From: Variovorax sp. V213
GTDB taxonomy: Bacteria > Pseudomonadota > Gammaproteobacteria > Burkholderiales > Burkholderiaceae_C
Length of the DNA: 64,000 bases
Assembly (NCBI RefSeq): GCF_041154455.1
Contig: NZ_AP028664.1
Location: 2,295,001 to 2,359,000, forward strand
Direction of reading: 5' to 3'
Shown in pieces: positions 26,536-34,839 of this stretch (positions are counted from its first letter, which is position 1; every line of letters starts with the position of its first letter). The notes beneath the pieces were generated by a model that saw only the letters and a list, made by a program, of their open reading frames with translations, was not told where the DNA came from and searched no databases. The position numbers were made by a program, and so were the translations under genes.

Positions 26536-27617
26536 CGCTTCGGCAGATTGACGATGTCCTGCGCGAGCGAGGCGATCGTCAGCGGCGCGCACCCCTCGGC
26601 GTTGTTGCTCACGGTGACGAAGGCGTTCTGGCCCGCACGCGTGGTGCCGGCAATCACCTTGGCCAACGCCTCGCGCGTCTCGGGGTCGGCATCGACGATC
26701 CTGTCGAACGGCCCGTAGAGCTTTTCCGCATCTTCATAGCCGAAGCGGCCATGGCGGCGGTGCAGGTTCCAGCGGCACACCAGCGGCCCGGGCCACAGCG
26801 CACGCAGCATCGGCAGCTGGTCTTCGATCGGCGGCATCTTGGCGTGCAGGCCCATGCAGAAGGTGGCGCCCACGCTGCGCAGCATGTCGGCAAAGGCGGG
26901 GCACAACAATTGCGGATCGCGCACTTCGACCGCAATCACGGCATCGGGTGCGGCTGGCTTCAGGCCGGGCAGCGATTCGAGCATTTCGCCGATTCGCGCC
27001 AACAGCGCGGGCTGGTCCGCCAGCAGTTGCGGCGGAATCGGGCTCAGCTGGAACACCAGCGCGCCGATGCGGTGGCCCAAGCCTTCGAGCGCGGGCTGCA
27101 CGAACTCCTGGATGGCGATCTCACTGTTCAGGAACACCGGGTTCACCTGCGTGCCGCGGCCGCTTTCATCGCGTACGGTGGCATCGGTCACCAGGCTCGG
27201 CGCCTTCACCACGAAGCGGAAGTCGTCCGGCACCATGGCCGCATAGCGTGCGTACTGGCTTGCGGTGAGGGCGCGGTAGAAGTTGCGGTCCAGGCTCACG
27301 GTGCGAAAGAGCGGGTGTCTTGCCAATGCGGCGAGGCCGTTCTTCGAGAGCACGCTCTCGGCGTAGTCGCCATCCCAGACGAGATGGCCCCAGCCGGGAT
27401 AGCTCCACGACGAGGTGCCGAGCCGAAGCCCGGGAGGGAGCGCGGCGGCCAGGTCGACGAGTGCCGGATCGACCGGTGCCGGCGCCACGGTGCCTCCGCG
27501 TGCCTTCTTTCGGGCCGGCGGCTCGGCGGCTGGATCGGCCGGAAGAGGCGGCGGGGTCGCAGGCGCCTCTGGCGGGCGCGGGAGATCGGGAAAAAGGGAG
27601 TCCTGCAGTTCAGCCAT
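26532..27617 (-). CDS. DUF72 domain protein (YecE-like)
   Basis: 361-residue protein of the DUF72 (TIM-barrel) family. The N-terminal 65 residues are proline/alanine-rich; the domain starts at LRLGTSSWSYPGWGHLVWDG and continues with TVSLDRNFYRALTASQYARY, FRFVVKAPSLVTDA and the C-terminal VTVSNNAEGCAPLTIASLA. Function unknown in all species. Start at 27617 (MAELQDSLFPDLP) is preferred over two upstream options because the kinase promoter region begins beyond it. Divergent from the sensor kinase at 27680. Confidence 0.82.
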   Translation of the reverse strand: MAELQDSLFPDLPRPPEAPATPPPLPADPAAEPPARKKARGGTVAPAPVDPALVDLAAALPPGLRLGTSSWSYPGWGHLVWDGDYAESVLSKNGLAALARHPLFRTVSLDRNFYRALTASQYARYAAMVPDDFRFVVKAPSLVTDATVRDESGRGTQVNPVFLNSEIAIQEFVQPALEGLGHRIGALVFQLSPIPPQLLADQPALLARIGEMLESLPGLKPAAPDAVIAVEVRDPQLLCPAFADMLRSVGATFCMGLHAKMPPIEDQLPMLRALWPGPLVCRWNLHRRHGRFGYEDAEKLYGPFDRIVDADPETREALAKVIAGTTRAGQNAFVTVSNNAEGCAPLTIASLAQDIVNLPKR

Positions 27618-27679
27618 GTCTGGGCCCGCATTCTCGGCCAACATCGGCCGGGCGCGCAGCGAGAGGCACAATCCGCGCC

Positions 27680-29170
27680 ATGAAACAGTGGTTGCGCGCG
27701 CAGGGTGGGTGGTGGCTGGCATGGCTTGTCCTGTCGGGCGTGGGCGCGGTGTGGCTCGCGCGTGCCGAGCTCGCGCAGCTGCAGCAGGATTTCGGCTCCG
27801 ACGTGCGCATTGCCCACCGGATCATGAGCCAGCAGGTGGTGCAGTACGACGCGGTGCTGGCCACGGTCGCGCTGCTCGAACCCGGCGCCGGCGCGGACCA
27901 TCCGGAGCAGCGCCTGCCGTCGGTCTATCCATCGATCCTGCGCGTGCAGCGGCGCGGAGGCGACGAGGCCTGGCCCGACGACAAGCAGGCCGGCGCACTG
28001 GCCGCCGCGGAAGCGCGTTCGCGCAGCCAGCGCCGCGCCGAACTGGCGGCACTCGATCTTGCGCGCGGCCGCTACCAGCTCGTGATCGGCGCCACGCCTT
28101 TCAGCTACGCCCTCGAGATCGACCTGGCCGGCTCCGTGCCGTGGCGCGACTGGCCCATGGACCCGCAGCGCAGCCCTGTGCGGCTGAGCCTGCAGCGCGA
28201 CGGACAGCAACTGGTGCTGCAGCCCGGCCGGCCGGCGGCGGGTGGCTGGCGCTTCGATCTCACGAAAGCGCTGGCGTCTCCGAGCCAGCCATTCGAACTC
28301 GTGGCCGTGCGCCACGTGGGCTGGGGCGAATTGCCCTGGCGCAGCATGGCCGGCTGGGCTGCGGCCGTGGGTTTTCTGCTGGCCGGTTTATGGGCCGCGC
28401 AGCGGCAGCGCATTGCGCGCCGCCGGGCCGAAGAGCTGCTGCGGCTCGGCCAGGTGGCGCGCCTGAACGCGCTGGGCGAACTCTCGGCGGGCCTCGCGCA
28501 CGAACTCAACCAGCCGCTCACGGCGGTGCTTGCCAATGCGCAGGCCGCGCGCCGGCTGCTCGACGACGATCCACCCGACCTGGCCACGGCACGCGATGCC
28601 ATGGGACAGGCGGTCGAGCAGGCGCGCCGGGCGGCCGGCGTGGTCGGCCGGCTGCGCCGCGTCATCGAGCGGCCCGAGGCCGAGGGCGAAGTTCGCCCGC
28701 TCGTGCTGCAGGAACTGGTTCGCAGCGCGATGCATCTGCTGGCGCCGGAGTTCGCGAAGCGCTCGGTGTCGGCGCAGTTCGACGCCACCGCGCAAGCGCC
28801 CGTGCGCGTGCAGGCCGACGCCGTGGCGCTCGAGCAGATCGTGCACAACCTGCTGATGAATGCGCTGCAGGCACTGGAACTCGTGCCCGCGCCGGAGCGG
28901 CGGCTGGCGGTCGCGGTCGGCCGCAACGGCCAGGAGGGCGTGTTGACCGTCACCGACAACGGCCGCGGCATTGCGCCGGAAGCCTTGCCGCGCCTTTTCG
29001 AACCCTTCTTCAGCACGCGCGAGGGCGGCCTGGGCCTTGGCCTCAGCCTGAGCGAGACGCTGGCGAGCGGCATGGGCGGCAGCCTGAGCGCCGCCAACGT
29101 GGCGCCGCGCGGTGCGCGTTTCACGCTGCTGCTGCCTCTGGTGGCGCAGCCGGCGGAGCAGCCGGCATGA
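27680..29170 (+). CDS. Sensor histidine kinase
   Basis: 496-residue membrane kinase. Transmembrane helix 1 at about 9-27, a periplasmic domain of some 200 residues, helix 2 at about 225-242 (WAAAVGFLLAGLWAAQ), then the H-box LGELSAGLAHELNQPLTAVL, N-box HNLLMNALQAL, G1 VTDNGRGIAPEALP and G2 GGLGLGLSLSE. The type is like FixL/TtrS or CBB3-linked kinases that pair with NarL/FixJ regulators. Stop and start of the next gene overlap (ATGA), so kinase and regulator are made together. Signal unknown. Confidence 0.9.
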   Translation: MKQWLRAQGGWWLAWLVLSGVGAVWLARAELAQLQQDFGSDVRIAHRIMSQQVVQYDAVLATVALLEPGAGADHPEQRLPSVYPSILRVQRRGGDEAWPDDKQAGALAAAEARSRSQRRAELAALDLARGRYQLVIGATPFSYALEIDLAGSVPWRDWPMDPQRSPVRLSLQRDGQQLVLQPGRPAAGGWRFDLTKALASPSQPFELVAVRHVGWGELPWRSMAGWAAAVGFLLAGLWAAQRQRIARRRAEELLRLGQVARLNALGELSAGLAHELNQPLTAVLANAQAARRLLDDDPPDLATARDAMGQAVEQARRAAGVVGRLRRVIERPEAEGEVRPLVLQELVRSAMHLLAPEFAKRSVSAQFDATAQAPVRVQADAVALEQIVHNLLMNALQALELVPAPERRLAVAVGRNGQEGVLTVTDNGRGIAPEALPRLFEPFFSTREGGLGLGLSLSETLASGMGGSLSAANVAPRGARFTLLLPLVAQPAEQPA

Positions 29171-29805
29171 ATGCCTCGGCCACCCATGAGCCGCAGTCGC
29201 CGCTCATTCACCTGATCGACGACGACCAGGCGGTGCGTGAAAGCCTGTCGCTGCTGATCGGCACGGTCGGCCTGCGGGTGCAGGGCTGGGCCGATCCGCA
29301 AGCCTTCATCGACGGATTCGACCGTGCAGGCGTGGGGGCCATCGTGCTCGACGTGCGCATGCCTGGAATCAGCGGACTCACCGTGCTGAACCGCCTGGTG
29401 GCGCAGGGCGTTGACCAGCCGGTGATCATGCTGACCGGCCATGGCACGGTCGAGATGTGCCGCCGCGCCTTCAAGGCCGGCGCGGCCGAGTTCCTCGAGA
29501 AGCCGGTGGACGACGAGCAATTGCTGGAGGCGTTGCAGCAGGCCGTGCGCCAGCATGTGCGCTCGCGCGAGCGCTCGCAGGCCGACCAGGCGGCGCGCGA
29601 GCGGGTCGCGCAGCTGTCGGAACGCGAGCGCGAGGTGCTGGCCTTCATCGCGCAGGGTCTCACCAACAAGGAGATCGCGCGCACGCTCGCGCTGTCGCCG
29701 CGCACGGTCGAGACCCATCGCGCCAATGTCTTTGCCAAGCTCGACTGCGACTCGCTGGCGCAGCTGATCCGGCGCTACGCCGTGCTGGTGGCCGGGGACG
29801 CCTGA
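29167..29805 (+). CDS. FixJ/NarL-type response regulator
   Basis: 212-residue regulator: receiver domain with phosphorylated Asp62 (IVLDVRMPGISGL), Thr in MLTGHGTVEMCRRA and Lys in FLEKPVDD; then a LuxR-type helix-turn-helix LSEREREVLAFIAQGLTNKE with LSPRTVETHRANVFAKL. Partner of the kinase directly upstream. An inverted repeat just downstream (29814-29831), before a GlcG-like gene, is a possible binding site. Confidence 0.92.
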   Translation: MNASATHEPQSPLIHLIDDDQAVRESLSLLIGTVGLRVQGWADPQAFIDGFDRAGVGAIVLDVRMPGISGLTVLNRLVAQGVDQPVIMLTGHGTVEMCRRAFKAGAAEFLEKPVDDEQLLEALQQAVRQHVRSRERSQADQAARERVAQLSEREREVLAFIAQGLTNKEIARTLALSPRTVETHRANVFAKLDCDSLAQLIRRYAVLVAGDA

Positions 29806-29813
29806 AACCCTCG

Positions 29814-29831
29814 CTCCGTAGTTCTACGGAG
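29814..29831. promoter_or_regulatory. Inverted repeat between the two-component system and the GlcG-like gene
   Basis: CTCCGTA-GTTC-TACGGAG, perfect 7-bp arms with 4-base spacer, 9 bases past the regulator stop and 111 bases before the GlcG-like ATG. No T-run follows, so an operator for the adjacent LuxR-type regulator is more likely than a terminator. Confidence 0.45.
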
Positions 29832-29941
29832 GGCCGGGCGTAGCCGTACGAATGGCCGCGGACGCCGGCGTTTTCTACAGTGGCGCAGCCGCCGGCAACT
29901 CGCCGGCGCAATCACCCTGCATCCACTGGAGAAACCAAAAT

Positions 29942-30445
29942 ATGCGTTCCACCCTTCGCCTTGGCGGCCTCGCCGTCCTGCTTGCCGCATCCGCCGCACA
30001 GGCCCAGACGCCCGCACCCGCGGTGCGCACCGAAAAGAACATCTCGCTCGCGCTGGCCAACCAGATCGCGGCCGAGGCGGTGGCTGCGTGCGCCGCCAAC
30101 GGCTACAACGTGGCAGCCACCGTGGTCGACCGCGCCGGCACCGTGCGCGCCGTGCAGCGTGCCGACAACGCGGGCCCGCACACGCTGGCGTCGAGCGAGC
30201 GCAAGGCCTGGACCTCGGCATCGGCCAAGAGCGCGACCCAGGCCATGATGGAAGGCGCGCAGAAAAACCCCGGCGCCGCGAACCTCGTCTACCTGCCGGG
30301 TTTCCTGCTGCTGGGCGGCGGCGTGCCCGTGAAGTCGGGCAACGACGTGATCGGCGCGGTGGGCGTGGGCGGTGCGCCCGGCGGCCACCTGGACGACCAG
30401 TGCGCCAACGCGGCGCTCGAAAAGGTCAAGGGCCTCCTGGGCTGA
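29942..30445 (+). CDS. Exported GlcG/HbpS-like heme-binding family protein
   Basis: 167 residues with a Sec signal peptide (AASAAQA-QT). The mature protein is a GlcG/HbpS domain: ANQIAAEAVAACAANGYNVA, TVVDRAGTVRAVQRADNAGP, then GGGVPVKSGNDVIGAVGVGG and the C-terminal CANAALEKVKGLL. HbpS of Streptomyces binds heme and feeds a two-component system; here a kinase/regulator pair stands just upstream, which makes a sensing link plausible but unproven. The stop codon overlaps the start of the ankyrin gene. Confidence 0.85.
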   Translation: MRSTLRLGGLAVLLAASAAQAQTPAPAVRTEKNISLALANQIAAEAVAACAANGYNVAATVVDRAGTVRAVQRADNAGPHTLASSERKAWTSASAKSATQAMMEGAQKNPGAANLVYLPGFLLLGGGVPVKSGNDVIGAVGVGGAPGGHLDDQCANAALEKVKGLLG

Positions 30446-31146
30446 TGATGAAGCGCGGTATCTGGTCCGGCGTGTTGGCGGTCGCGCTCGGCGTGGGCGT
30501 ATCGGCCGGCGTGTGGGCCCAGGTGCCGCCGCTGGCGGCCGAGGTGCTGGCCTATGAAGGGCTGCACCGGGCCGCCTGGCACGGCGACCTGCCGAAGCTG
30601 AAGAGCCTGATCGCCTCCGGCGCCAATCTCGATGCGCGCGATGCGCGGGGCCGCACGCCCCTGCATGTCGCCACCCATGCACGGCAACGCGAGGCGGTGA
30701 AGCTCCTGGCCAAGGCGGGCGCGAACCTCGATGCGCTCGAAGACGACCGCTACGACGCGGTGACCATCGCGTCGGTGGCCGACGACCCCGCGACGCTCGC
30801 GCTGCTGCTGTCGCTCGGGGCCAATGCGGGGCAGGTGACGAGCCGCTACGACGGCACCGCGCTGATCGCCGCCGCGCATCTGGGCCACGACGAGGTCGTG
30901 CGCCGGCTGATCGCAGCCGGCGCACCGCTCGACCACGTCAACAACCTGCACTGGACGGCGGTGATCGAAGCCATCGTGCTCGGCGACGGCGGCCCGCGCC
31001 ACCAGCGCACGCTGGCGGCGCTGATCGATGCCGGCGCCAGCCTGAAGCTGACCGACCGCCAGGGCAACACGCCGCTGCAACTGGCCCGTGCGCGCGGCTA
31101 CACGGCCATGGTCAAGCTGCTGGAAGCGCCGCGCCCGACAAGATAG
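30445..31146 (+). CDS. Exported ankyrin-repeat protein
   Basis: 233 residues with signal peptide (to about VWA-QV, residue 26), then five or so ankyrin repeats: LHRAAWHGDLPKLKSLIASG, ARGRTPLHVATHARQREAVK, DALEDDRYDAVTIASVADDP, GTALIAAAHLGHDEVVRRLI and GNTPLQLARARGYTAMVKLL. Start overlaps the GlcG-like stop (TGATGATG); the second ATG at 30448 is equally possible. A periplasmic protein-binding role is inferred; it may act with the GlcG-like protein. Confidence 0.85.
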   Translation: MMKRGIWSGVLAVALGVGVSAGVWAQVPPLAAEVLAYEGLHRAAWHGDLPKLKSLIASGANLDARDARGRTPLHVATHARQREAVKLLAKAGANLDALEDDRYDAVTIASVADDPATLALLLSLGANAGQVTSRYDGTALIAAAHLGHDEVVRRLIAAGAPLDHVNNLHWTAVIEAIVLGDGGPRHQRTLAALIDAGASLKLTDRQGNTPLQLARARGYTAMVKLLEAPRPTR

Positions 31147-31192
31147 CGGCGGCTCGGGGACAATCGGTGGCTCGCCACGAGGAAACCGCCCC

Positions 31193-31840
31193 ATGTACAT
31201 GCCCCCGCAGTTCAACGCCAAGGACCCGGCCATCGCGCTGGAGCTGATGCGCGCGCACCCGTTCGCCAGCCTGATCTCCAATGACGACGACGGCCTGCCC
31301 TTCGTCACCCACCTGCCGCTGGTGGCCGAACAGCAGGAGGGCAACCCGCTGGTGCTGCTCGGCCACTGTGCCAAGCCCAACCCGCATTGGCGCTACCTGC
31401 AGGCGCGGCCGCAGGCGGTCGTCACTTTCCTCGGCCCGCATTCGTACCTGTCGCCCTCGGTCTACCCCGATCTCGCACGCGTGCCCACGTGGAATTACCT
31501 GGTGGTGCATTGCACCGTGGAAGCGCGGCTGATCGAGGAGCCCGCCGCCAAGGATGCCTTGCTCAAGGAGCTCATCGGCGAACACGAGCCCGGCTATGCG
31601 CAGCAGTGGCGCGACCTGGGAGAGGAGTTCCAGCTCAAGATGCTGGCCGGCATCGTGGGCTTCGAACTGCGCGTGCGTTCATTGCAGTGCAAGGTCAAGC
31701 TCAACCAGCACCGGCGCGAATCGCATGCCGCCATGCATGCCGTCTACAGCGCCGGCACGCTGGACGAGAAGGCGTTGGCGGCGTGGATGGAGCGCCTCGG
31801 CATGACGACGGCGAATGCGACCGTGGCGGAAGGAAGCTGA
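31193..31840 (+). CDS. PaiB-type FMN-binding protein
   Basis: 215-residue split-barrel flavin-binding protein of the PaiB family ('FMN-binding negative transcriptional regulator'). It has the family start MYMPPQFNAKD, HPFASLISNDDDGLPFVTHL, the GPHSYLSPSVY motif and VPTWNYLVVHC, and ends with KCVKLNQHR-like QCKVKLNQHRRESH. PaiB of Bacillus was linked to protease regulation, but most members are of unknown role. Separate from the ankyrin gene by 46 bases. Confidence 0.88.
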   Translation: MYMPPQFNAKDPAIALELMRAHPFASLISNDDDGLPFVTHLPLVAEQQEGNPLVLLGHCAKPNPHWRYLQARPQAVVTFLGPHSYLSPSVYPDLARVPTWNYLVVHCTVEARLIEEPAAKDALLKELIGEHEPGYAQQWRDLGEEFQLKMLAGIVGFELRVRSLQCKVKLNQHRRESHAAMHAVYSAGTLDEKALAAWMERLGMTTANATVAEGS

Positions 31841-31843
31841 GAG

Positions 31844-32080
31844 ATGCGCGTGTTCGGATTGCTTGGCCTGGTGCTGGTGCTCGTGATCGTCGGGATGATC
31901 GCGAAGAAACAACTGGCGACCGCCGCGGCCCCCGCATTGCCGTCGGTCCCCGGTGCCGCCGCGCCCGCACCAGGCGAGGGGCCAGCTGACGCACGCACGC
32001 AGGCCCAACAGGTGCAAAAGCAGGTCAAGGACGCGCTCGACGCCGCGGCGCAGGCGCGCAAGATGCCGGATGACAACTGA
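31844..32080 (+). CDS. Small single-pass membrane protein, function unknown
   Basis: 78 residues: one hydrophobic helix (residues 4-19, FGLLGLVLVLVIVGMI), a proline/alanine-rich linker and a helical hydrophilic end (TQAQQVQKQVKDALDAAAQA). It begins 3 bases after the PaiB-like stop and its end overlaps the tadA start by 11 bases, so it is a real operon member. I do not recognise a family. Confidence 0.7.
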   Translation: MRVFGLLGLVLVLVIVGMIAKKQLATAAAPALPSVPGAAAPAPGEGPADARTQAQQVQKQVKDALDAAAQARKMPDDN

Positions 32081-33185
32081 GCCGAAGATACTTTCCGAGA
32101 CGACCGGCGACGCGCGCTGGATGGCGCTGGCGCTCGCCGAGGCAGGCCGGGCGTCCGAGGCCGGCGAGGTGCCGGTGGGCGCGGTGCTGGTCAAGGATGG
32201 TCAGGTCATCGCAACAGGCCGCAACTCACCCGTCGCGCAGCATGACCCGAGCGCCCACGCCGAAATCAACGCGCTGCGCGCCGGTGCCGCGGCGCTCGGC
32301 AACTACCGCCTCGACGGCTGCGAGCTGTTCGTCACGCTCGAGCCCTGCGCCATGTGCGCGGGCGCCATGCTGCATTCGCGCCTGGCGCGGGTGGTGTTCG
32401 GCGCGGCTGATCCCAAGACCGGCGCGGCCGGTTCGGTGCTCGATCTTTTTGCCGAACCTCGGCTGAACCACCGCACGCAAGTGCAGGGCGGCGTGCTGGC
32501 GGCGGAGTGCAGCGCGGTGCTGCAGCAATTTTTCCAGCAGCGCCGGGAGACGGCGCGCGAGCAGGCCGAGCCCCTGCGCGACGACGCGCTGCGCACGCCG
32601 GCCGAACGCTTCGACGCGCTTGGCGACTGCGCCTTCGAACCGCACTACATCCAGGATCTGCCCGGCCTGAACGGCTGGCGACTGCACTATGTCGACGAAG
32701 GTGCCCGCGACGTGCGGACGGCCTGCTGCGTCTGCCTGCACGGCCCCGGCGAATGGGGTTACTTTTTCCGCCATCTCGTCGGCATGCCCGGACTCCGCAC
32801 GCTGGTGCCCGACCTGATCGGATTCGGCAAGAGCGACAAGCCCAAGCGCGAAGCGGCGCATCGGCTCGAATGGCACTGCCAAGTTTTGATCGAATGGCTT
32901 GACCGCATCGCACCCGCGCCCGTGGTGCTGGTGCACAGCGCCGCGGCCACCGGGCTCGCCGCGCTGTTGCAGGGCGCGAGGCCGGGTCTTTTCGCGGCCG
33001 TGCTCCTGGCTCCCGAAGGCGGCGAACAGGTTGGCGACGCCTGGCGCGCGCCGTTCCCGGACCGCGGCTACCAGGCCGCGCTGCGCGCGCTCGGCCCCTT
33101 GGCGTCGTCCTCGGGGCCGAGCGCGGCGCAGGCGGCGTTGCTTGCACGGCAGGTGCGCAACGCAATGGGATACTCGGCGCCGTGA
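32070..33185 (+). CDS. tadA: TadA tRNA adenosine deaminase fused to an alpha/beta hydrolase
   Basis: 371 residues. Residues 1-160 are TadA, which deaminates A34 to inosine in tRNA-Arg: zinc/catalytic motif HAEINALRAGA and PCAMCAGAMLHSRLARVVFG. From about 175 a second domain starts, WRLHYVDEGARD, CLHGPGEWGYFFRHLVG, VPDLIGFGKSDKPK and VVLVHSAAATGLAALL, an alpha/beta-hydrolase fold like haloalkane dehalogenases, with Ser where those have the nucleophilic Asp; it stops soon after, without a clear catalytic His. TadA alone is about 150-170 residues. No stop or frame break separates the parts. The ATG at 32070 begins the normal TadA N-terminus. Confidence 0.88.
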   Translation: MTTEPKILSETTGDARWMALALAEAGRASEAGEVPVGAVLVKDGQVIATGRNSPVAQHDPSAHAEINALRAGAAALGNYRLDGCELFVTLEPCAMCAGAMLHSRLARVVFGAADPKTGAAGSVLDLFAEPRLNHRTQVQGGVLAAECSAVLQQFFQQRRETAREQAEPLRDDALRTPAERFDALGDCAFEPHYIQDLPGLNGWRLHYVDEGARDVRTACCVCLHGPGEWGYFFRHLVGMPGLRTLVPDLIGFGKSDKPKREAAHRLEWHCQVLIEWLDRIAPAPVVLVHSAAATGLAALLQGARPGLFAAVLLAPEGGEQVGDAWRAPFPDRGYQAALRALGPLASSSGPSAAQAALLARQVRNAMGYSAP

Positions 33186-34141
33186 CCAAGAAACACATCT
33201 ACATCTATTCCCCCGCCAGCGCGATTCGCGACAAGGCCGCCTTCCGCCGCGGCGTCGCAAGACTCAAGACCCTGGGCTATGAAGTCGAAATCGACGAGGC
33301 GGCACTTGCCGCATACCAGCGTTTTGCGGGCGACGACGCGACACGGCTCGCCGCCATCGCCCGCGCTGCCGCCAGCGGTGCCGACGTTGCCCTGATCGGG
33401 CGCGGCGGCTACGGGCTCACGCGCATCCTCGACGCCATTCCCTACAAGGCCGTGGCCAAGGCCATCCAGCGCGGAACCGAATTCGTCGGGGTCAGCGACT
33501 TCACCGCCTTGCAGAGCGCGCTGCTCGCCAAGACCGGCGCCGTGACCTGGGCCGGCCCGGCGGTCGGTGAAGACTTCGGCGCAGAAGGCGGTGCGGACGA
33601 CATCATGGAAGCCTGTTTCGGCGACCTCGTGAGCGGGCAGGGCGAAGGCACCGGCTGGCGCATGCCGGTGCGCGATGCCGGGCTCAAGGTCAAGCCCGTG
33701 CACGACGCCACCCTGTGGGGCGGCAACCTTTGCGTGCTCACGAGCCTGCTCGGAACGCCTTACTTCCCGGCGATCGACAAGGGCGTGCTCTTCGTCGAGG
33801 ACACCAACGAGCATCCATACCGCATCGAACGCATGCTCGAGCAGCTGCGCATGGCCGGCGTGCTGGCACGGCAGCGCGCCATCGTGTTCGGCCAGTTCAC
33901 CGGCATGCGCAAGGTGCCGGGCTACGACCGCGGCTTCGGTTTCGATTCGGTGGTCGACCGGCTGCGCGCCGCGCTCAAGGTGCCGGTGCTCACCGGCCTG
34001 CCGTTCGGCCACGTGCAGACCAAGGTGCTGCTCCCCGTGGGCGCCAAGGTCGAACTGGCTGCCGAAGGCCGCGATGTCTTCATGGTGTGGGGCCATCGGC
34101 ATGCCCATGAGCACGGCCATGACCACGCGCACGCCCATTGA
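33182..34141 (+). CDS. ldcA: LD-carboxypeptidase (S66) with His-rich tail
   Basis: 319 residues. S66-family serine peptidase that trims the terminal D-alanine from tetrapeptides of recycled murein. YIYSPASAIRD at the start, GRGGYGLTRILD, nucleophile Ser in EFVGVSDFTALQS, GGNLCVLTSLLGTPYFP, the Glu in LFVEDTNEHPYRIERML and catalytic His in TGLPFGHVQTK. The last 15 residues, HRHAHEHGHDHAHAH, are an added metal-binding-like tail. GTG start overlaps the tadA stop by 4 bases. Confidence 0.9.
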   Translation: MTKKHIYIYSPASAIRDKAAFRRGVARLKTLGYEVEIDEAALAAYQRFAGDDATRLAAIARAAASGADVALIGRGGYGLTRILDAIPYKAVAKAIQRGTEFVGVSDFTALQSALLAKTGAVTWAGPAVGEDFGAEGGADDIMEACFGDLVSGQGEGTGWRMPVRDAGLKVKPVHDATLWGGNLCVLTSLLGTPYFPAIDKGVLFVEDTNEHPYRIERMLEQLRMAGVLARQRAIVFGQFTGMRKVPGYDRGFGFDSVVDRLRAALKVPVLTGLPFGHVQTKVLLPVGAKVELAAEGRDVFMVWGHRHAHEHGHDHAHAH

Positions 34142-34185
34142 GCAGGCAGGCTGCGGGCACCAGGAAAAGAACGGGTAATGCAAAA

Positions 34186-34206
34186 GCGGCAGCCGAAAGC
34201 TGCCGC
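34186..34206 (-). terminator. Terminator hairpin between convergent genes
   Basis: GCGGCAGC-CGAAA-GCTGCCGC, a perfect 8-bp stem. On the minus strand it is followed by TTTTGC, so it ends the gene at 34220-34552; it may also stop ldcA transcription from the other side. Confidence 0.65.
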
Positions 34207-34219
34207 AGCCCCCAGGGGC

Positions 34220-34552
34220 TCAGTGCGTGATGCGCTGGTGGACTCGCGGTCCCATCGAACGGGGCAGGCCGCCCTTGAACATGCTGTTGATGGCTTTCAT
34301 CTGGCGACGAGCCGCAGCCTCGCCATCGATGGCGCTCAGCGCCACCATCACGTCCTGGCGCAAATACCAGAGGGCCTCGACATCGGTTGCAAACCGCACG
34401 CGCTGGGCGATGCGCTGGACCGAATGGCCGCCGTGCGCCTGCAGCACCGACAGCATGGCTGTGCGGATGCGGCCAAGTTGGTGTTCTCCCACGCGGCCAG
34501 ATCCCAGGCCGGGAATTCCCAAAAGGCGGAGGAAGCGACGAAGGGACGACAT
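34220..34552 (-). CDS. Hypothetical protein, possibly regulatory
   Basis: 110 residues, basic at the start (SSLRRFLRLLGIPGLG), with a helical middle (GRIRTAMLSVLQAHGGHSVQ) and RMRFATDVEALWYLRQDVMV-like RFATDVEALWYLRQDVMVAL. I do not recognise the family; the helical make-up and the spacing of charged residues would fit a small DNA-binding or regulatory protein, but this is weak. The ATG at 34552 has a poor ribosome-binding site; TTG/GTG a few codons up are alternatives. A terminator lies right behind it. Confidence 0.6.
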   Translation of the reverse strand: MSSLRRFLRLLGIPGLGSGRVGEHQLGRIRTAMLSVLQAHGGHSVQRIAQRVRFATDVEALWYLRQDVMVALSAIDGEAAARRQMKAINSMFKGGLPRSMGPRVHQRITH

Positions 34553-34743
34553 GAGCACCAAAAGCGTATTGCCGGAAACCAGAACGGTTGCTACCTTAAG
34601 CCTCAGTCCGGCAATTCACAAGATCTGGAACACTGTTTCTTGTTTGTAAACAACACACTTTACGCTTCACTTCGGGTGATCGTGGGCAATCGAGTACGAA
34701 AGTGATAAGAAATAACCATCTCCTGGCATGCGTCCGCCATGGC

Positions 34744-34771
34744 GCAAGGGGTTCGCGGGAGAACCCGTTGC
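34744..34771 (+). repeat. Hairpin in the leader of the cyclase-FHA gene
   Basis: GCAAGGGGTTC-GCGGGA-GAACCCGTTGC folds as a 10-bp stem with one G-G mismatch, 69 bases before the cyclase start, followed by TCCTTTCC. It may be a leader structure. The rest of 34553-34839 holds no gene; a small palindrome TTGTTT-GT-AAACAA lies at 34640-34653. Confidence 0.35.
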
Positions 34772-34839
34772 TCCTTTCCTTCCGTGGCTTCTAATACGGA
34801 ACCACGAGCCGCTACGCCACCATCGAGTTCCTTCAAAGC

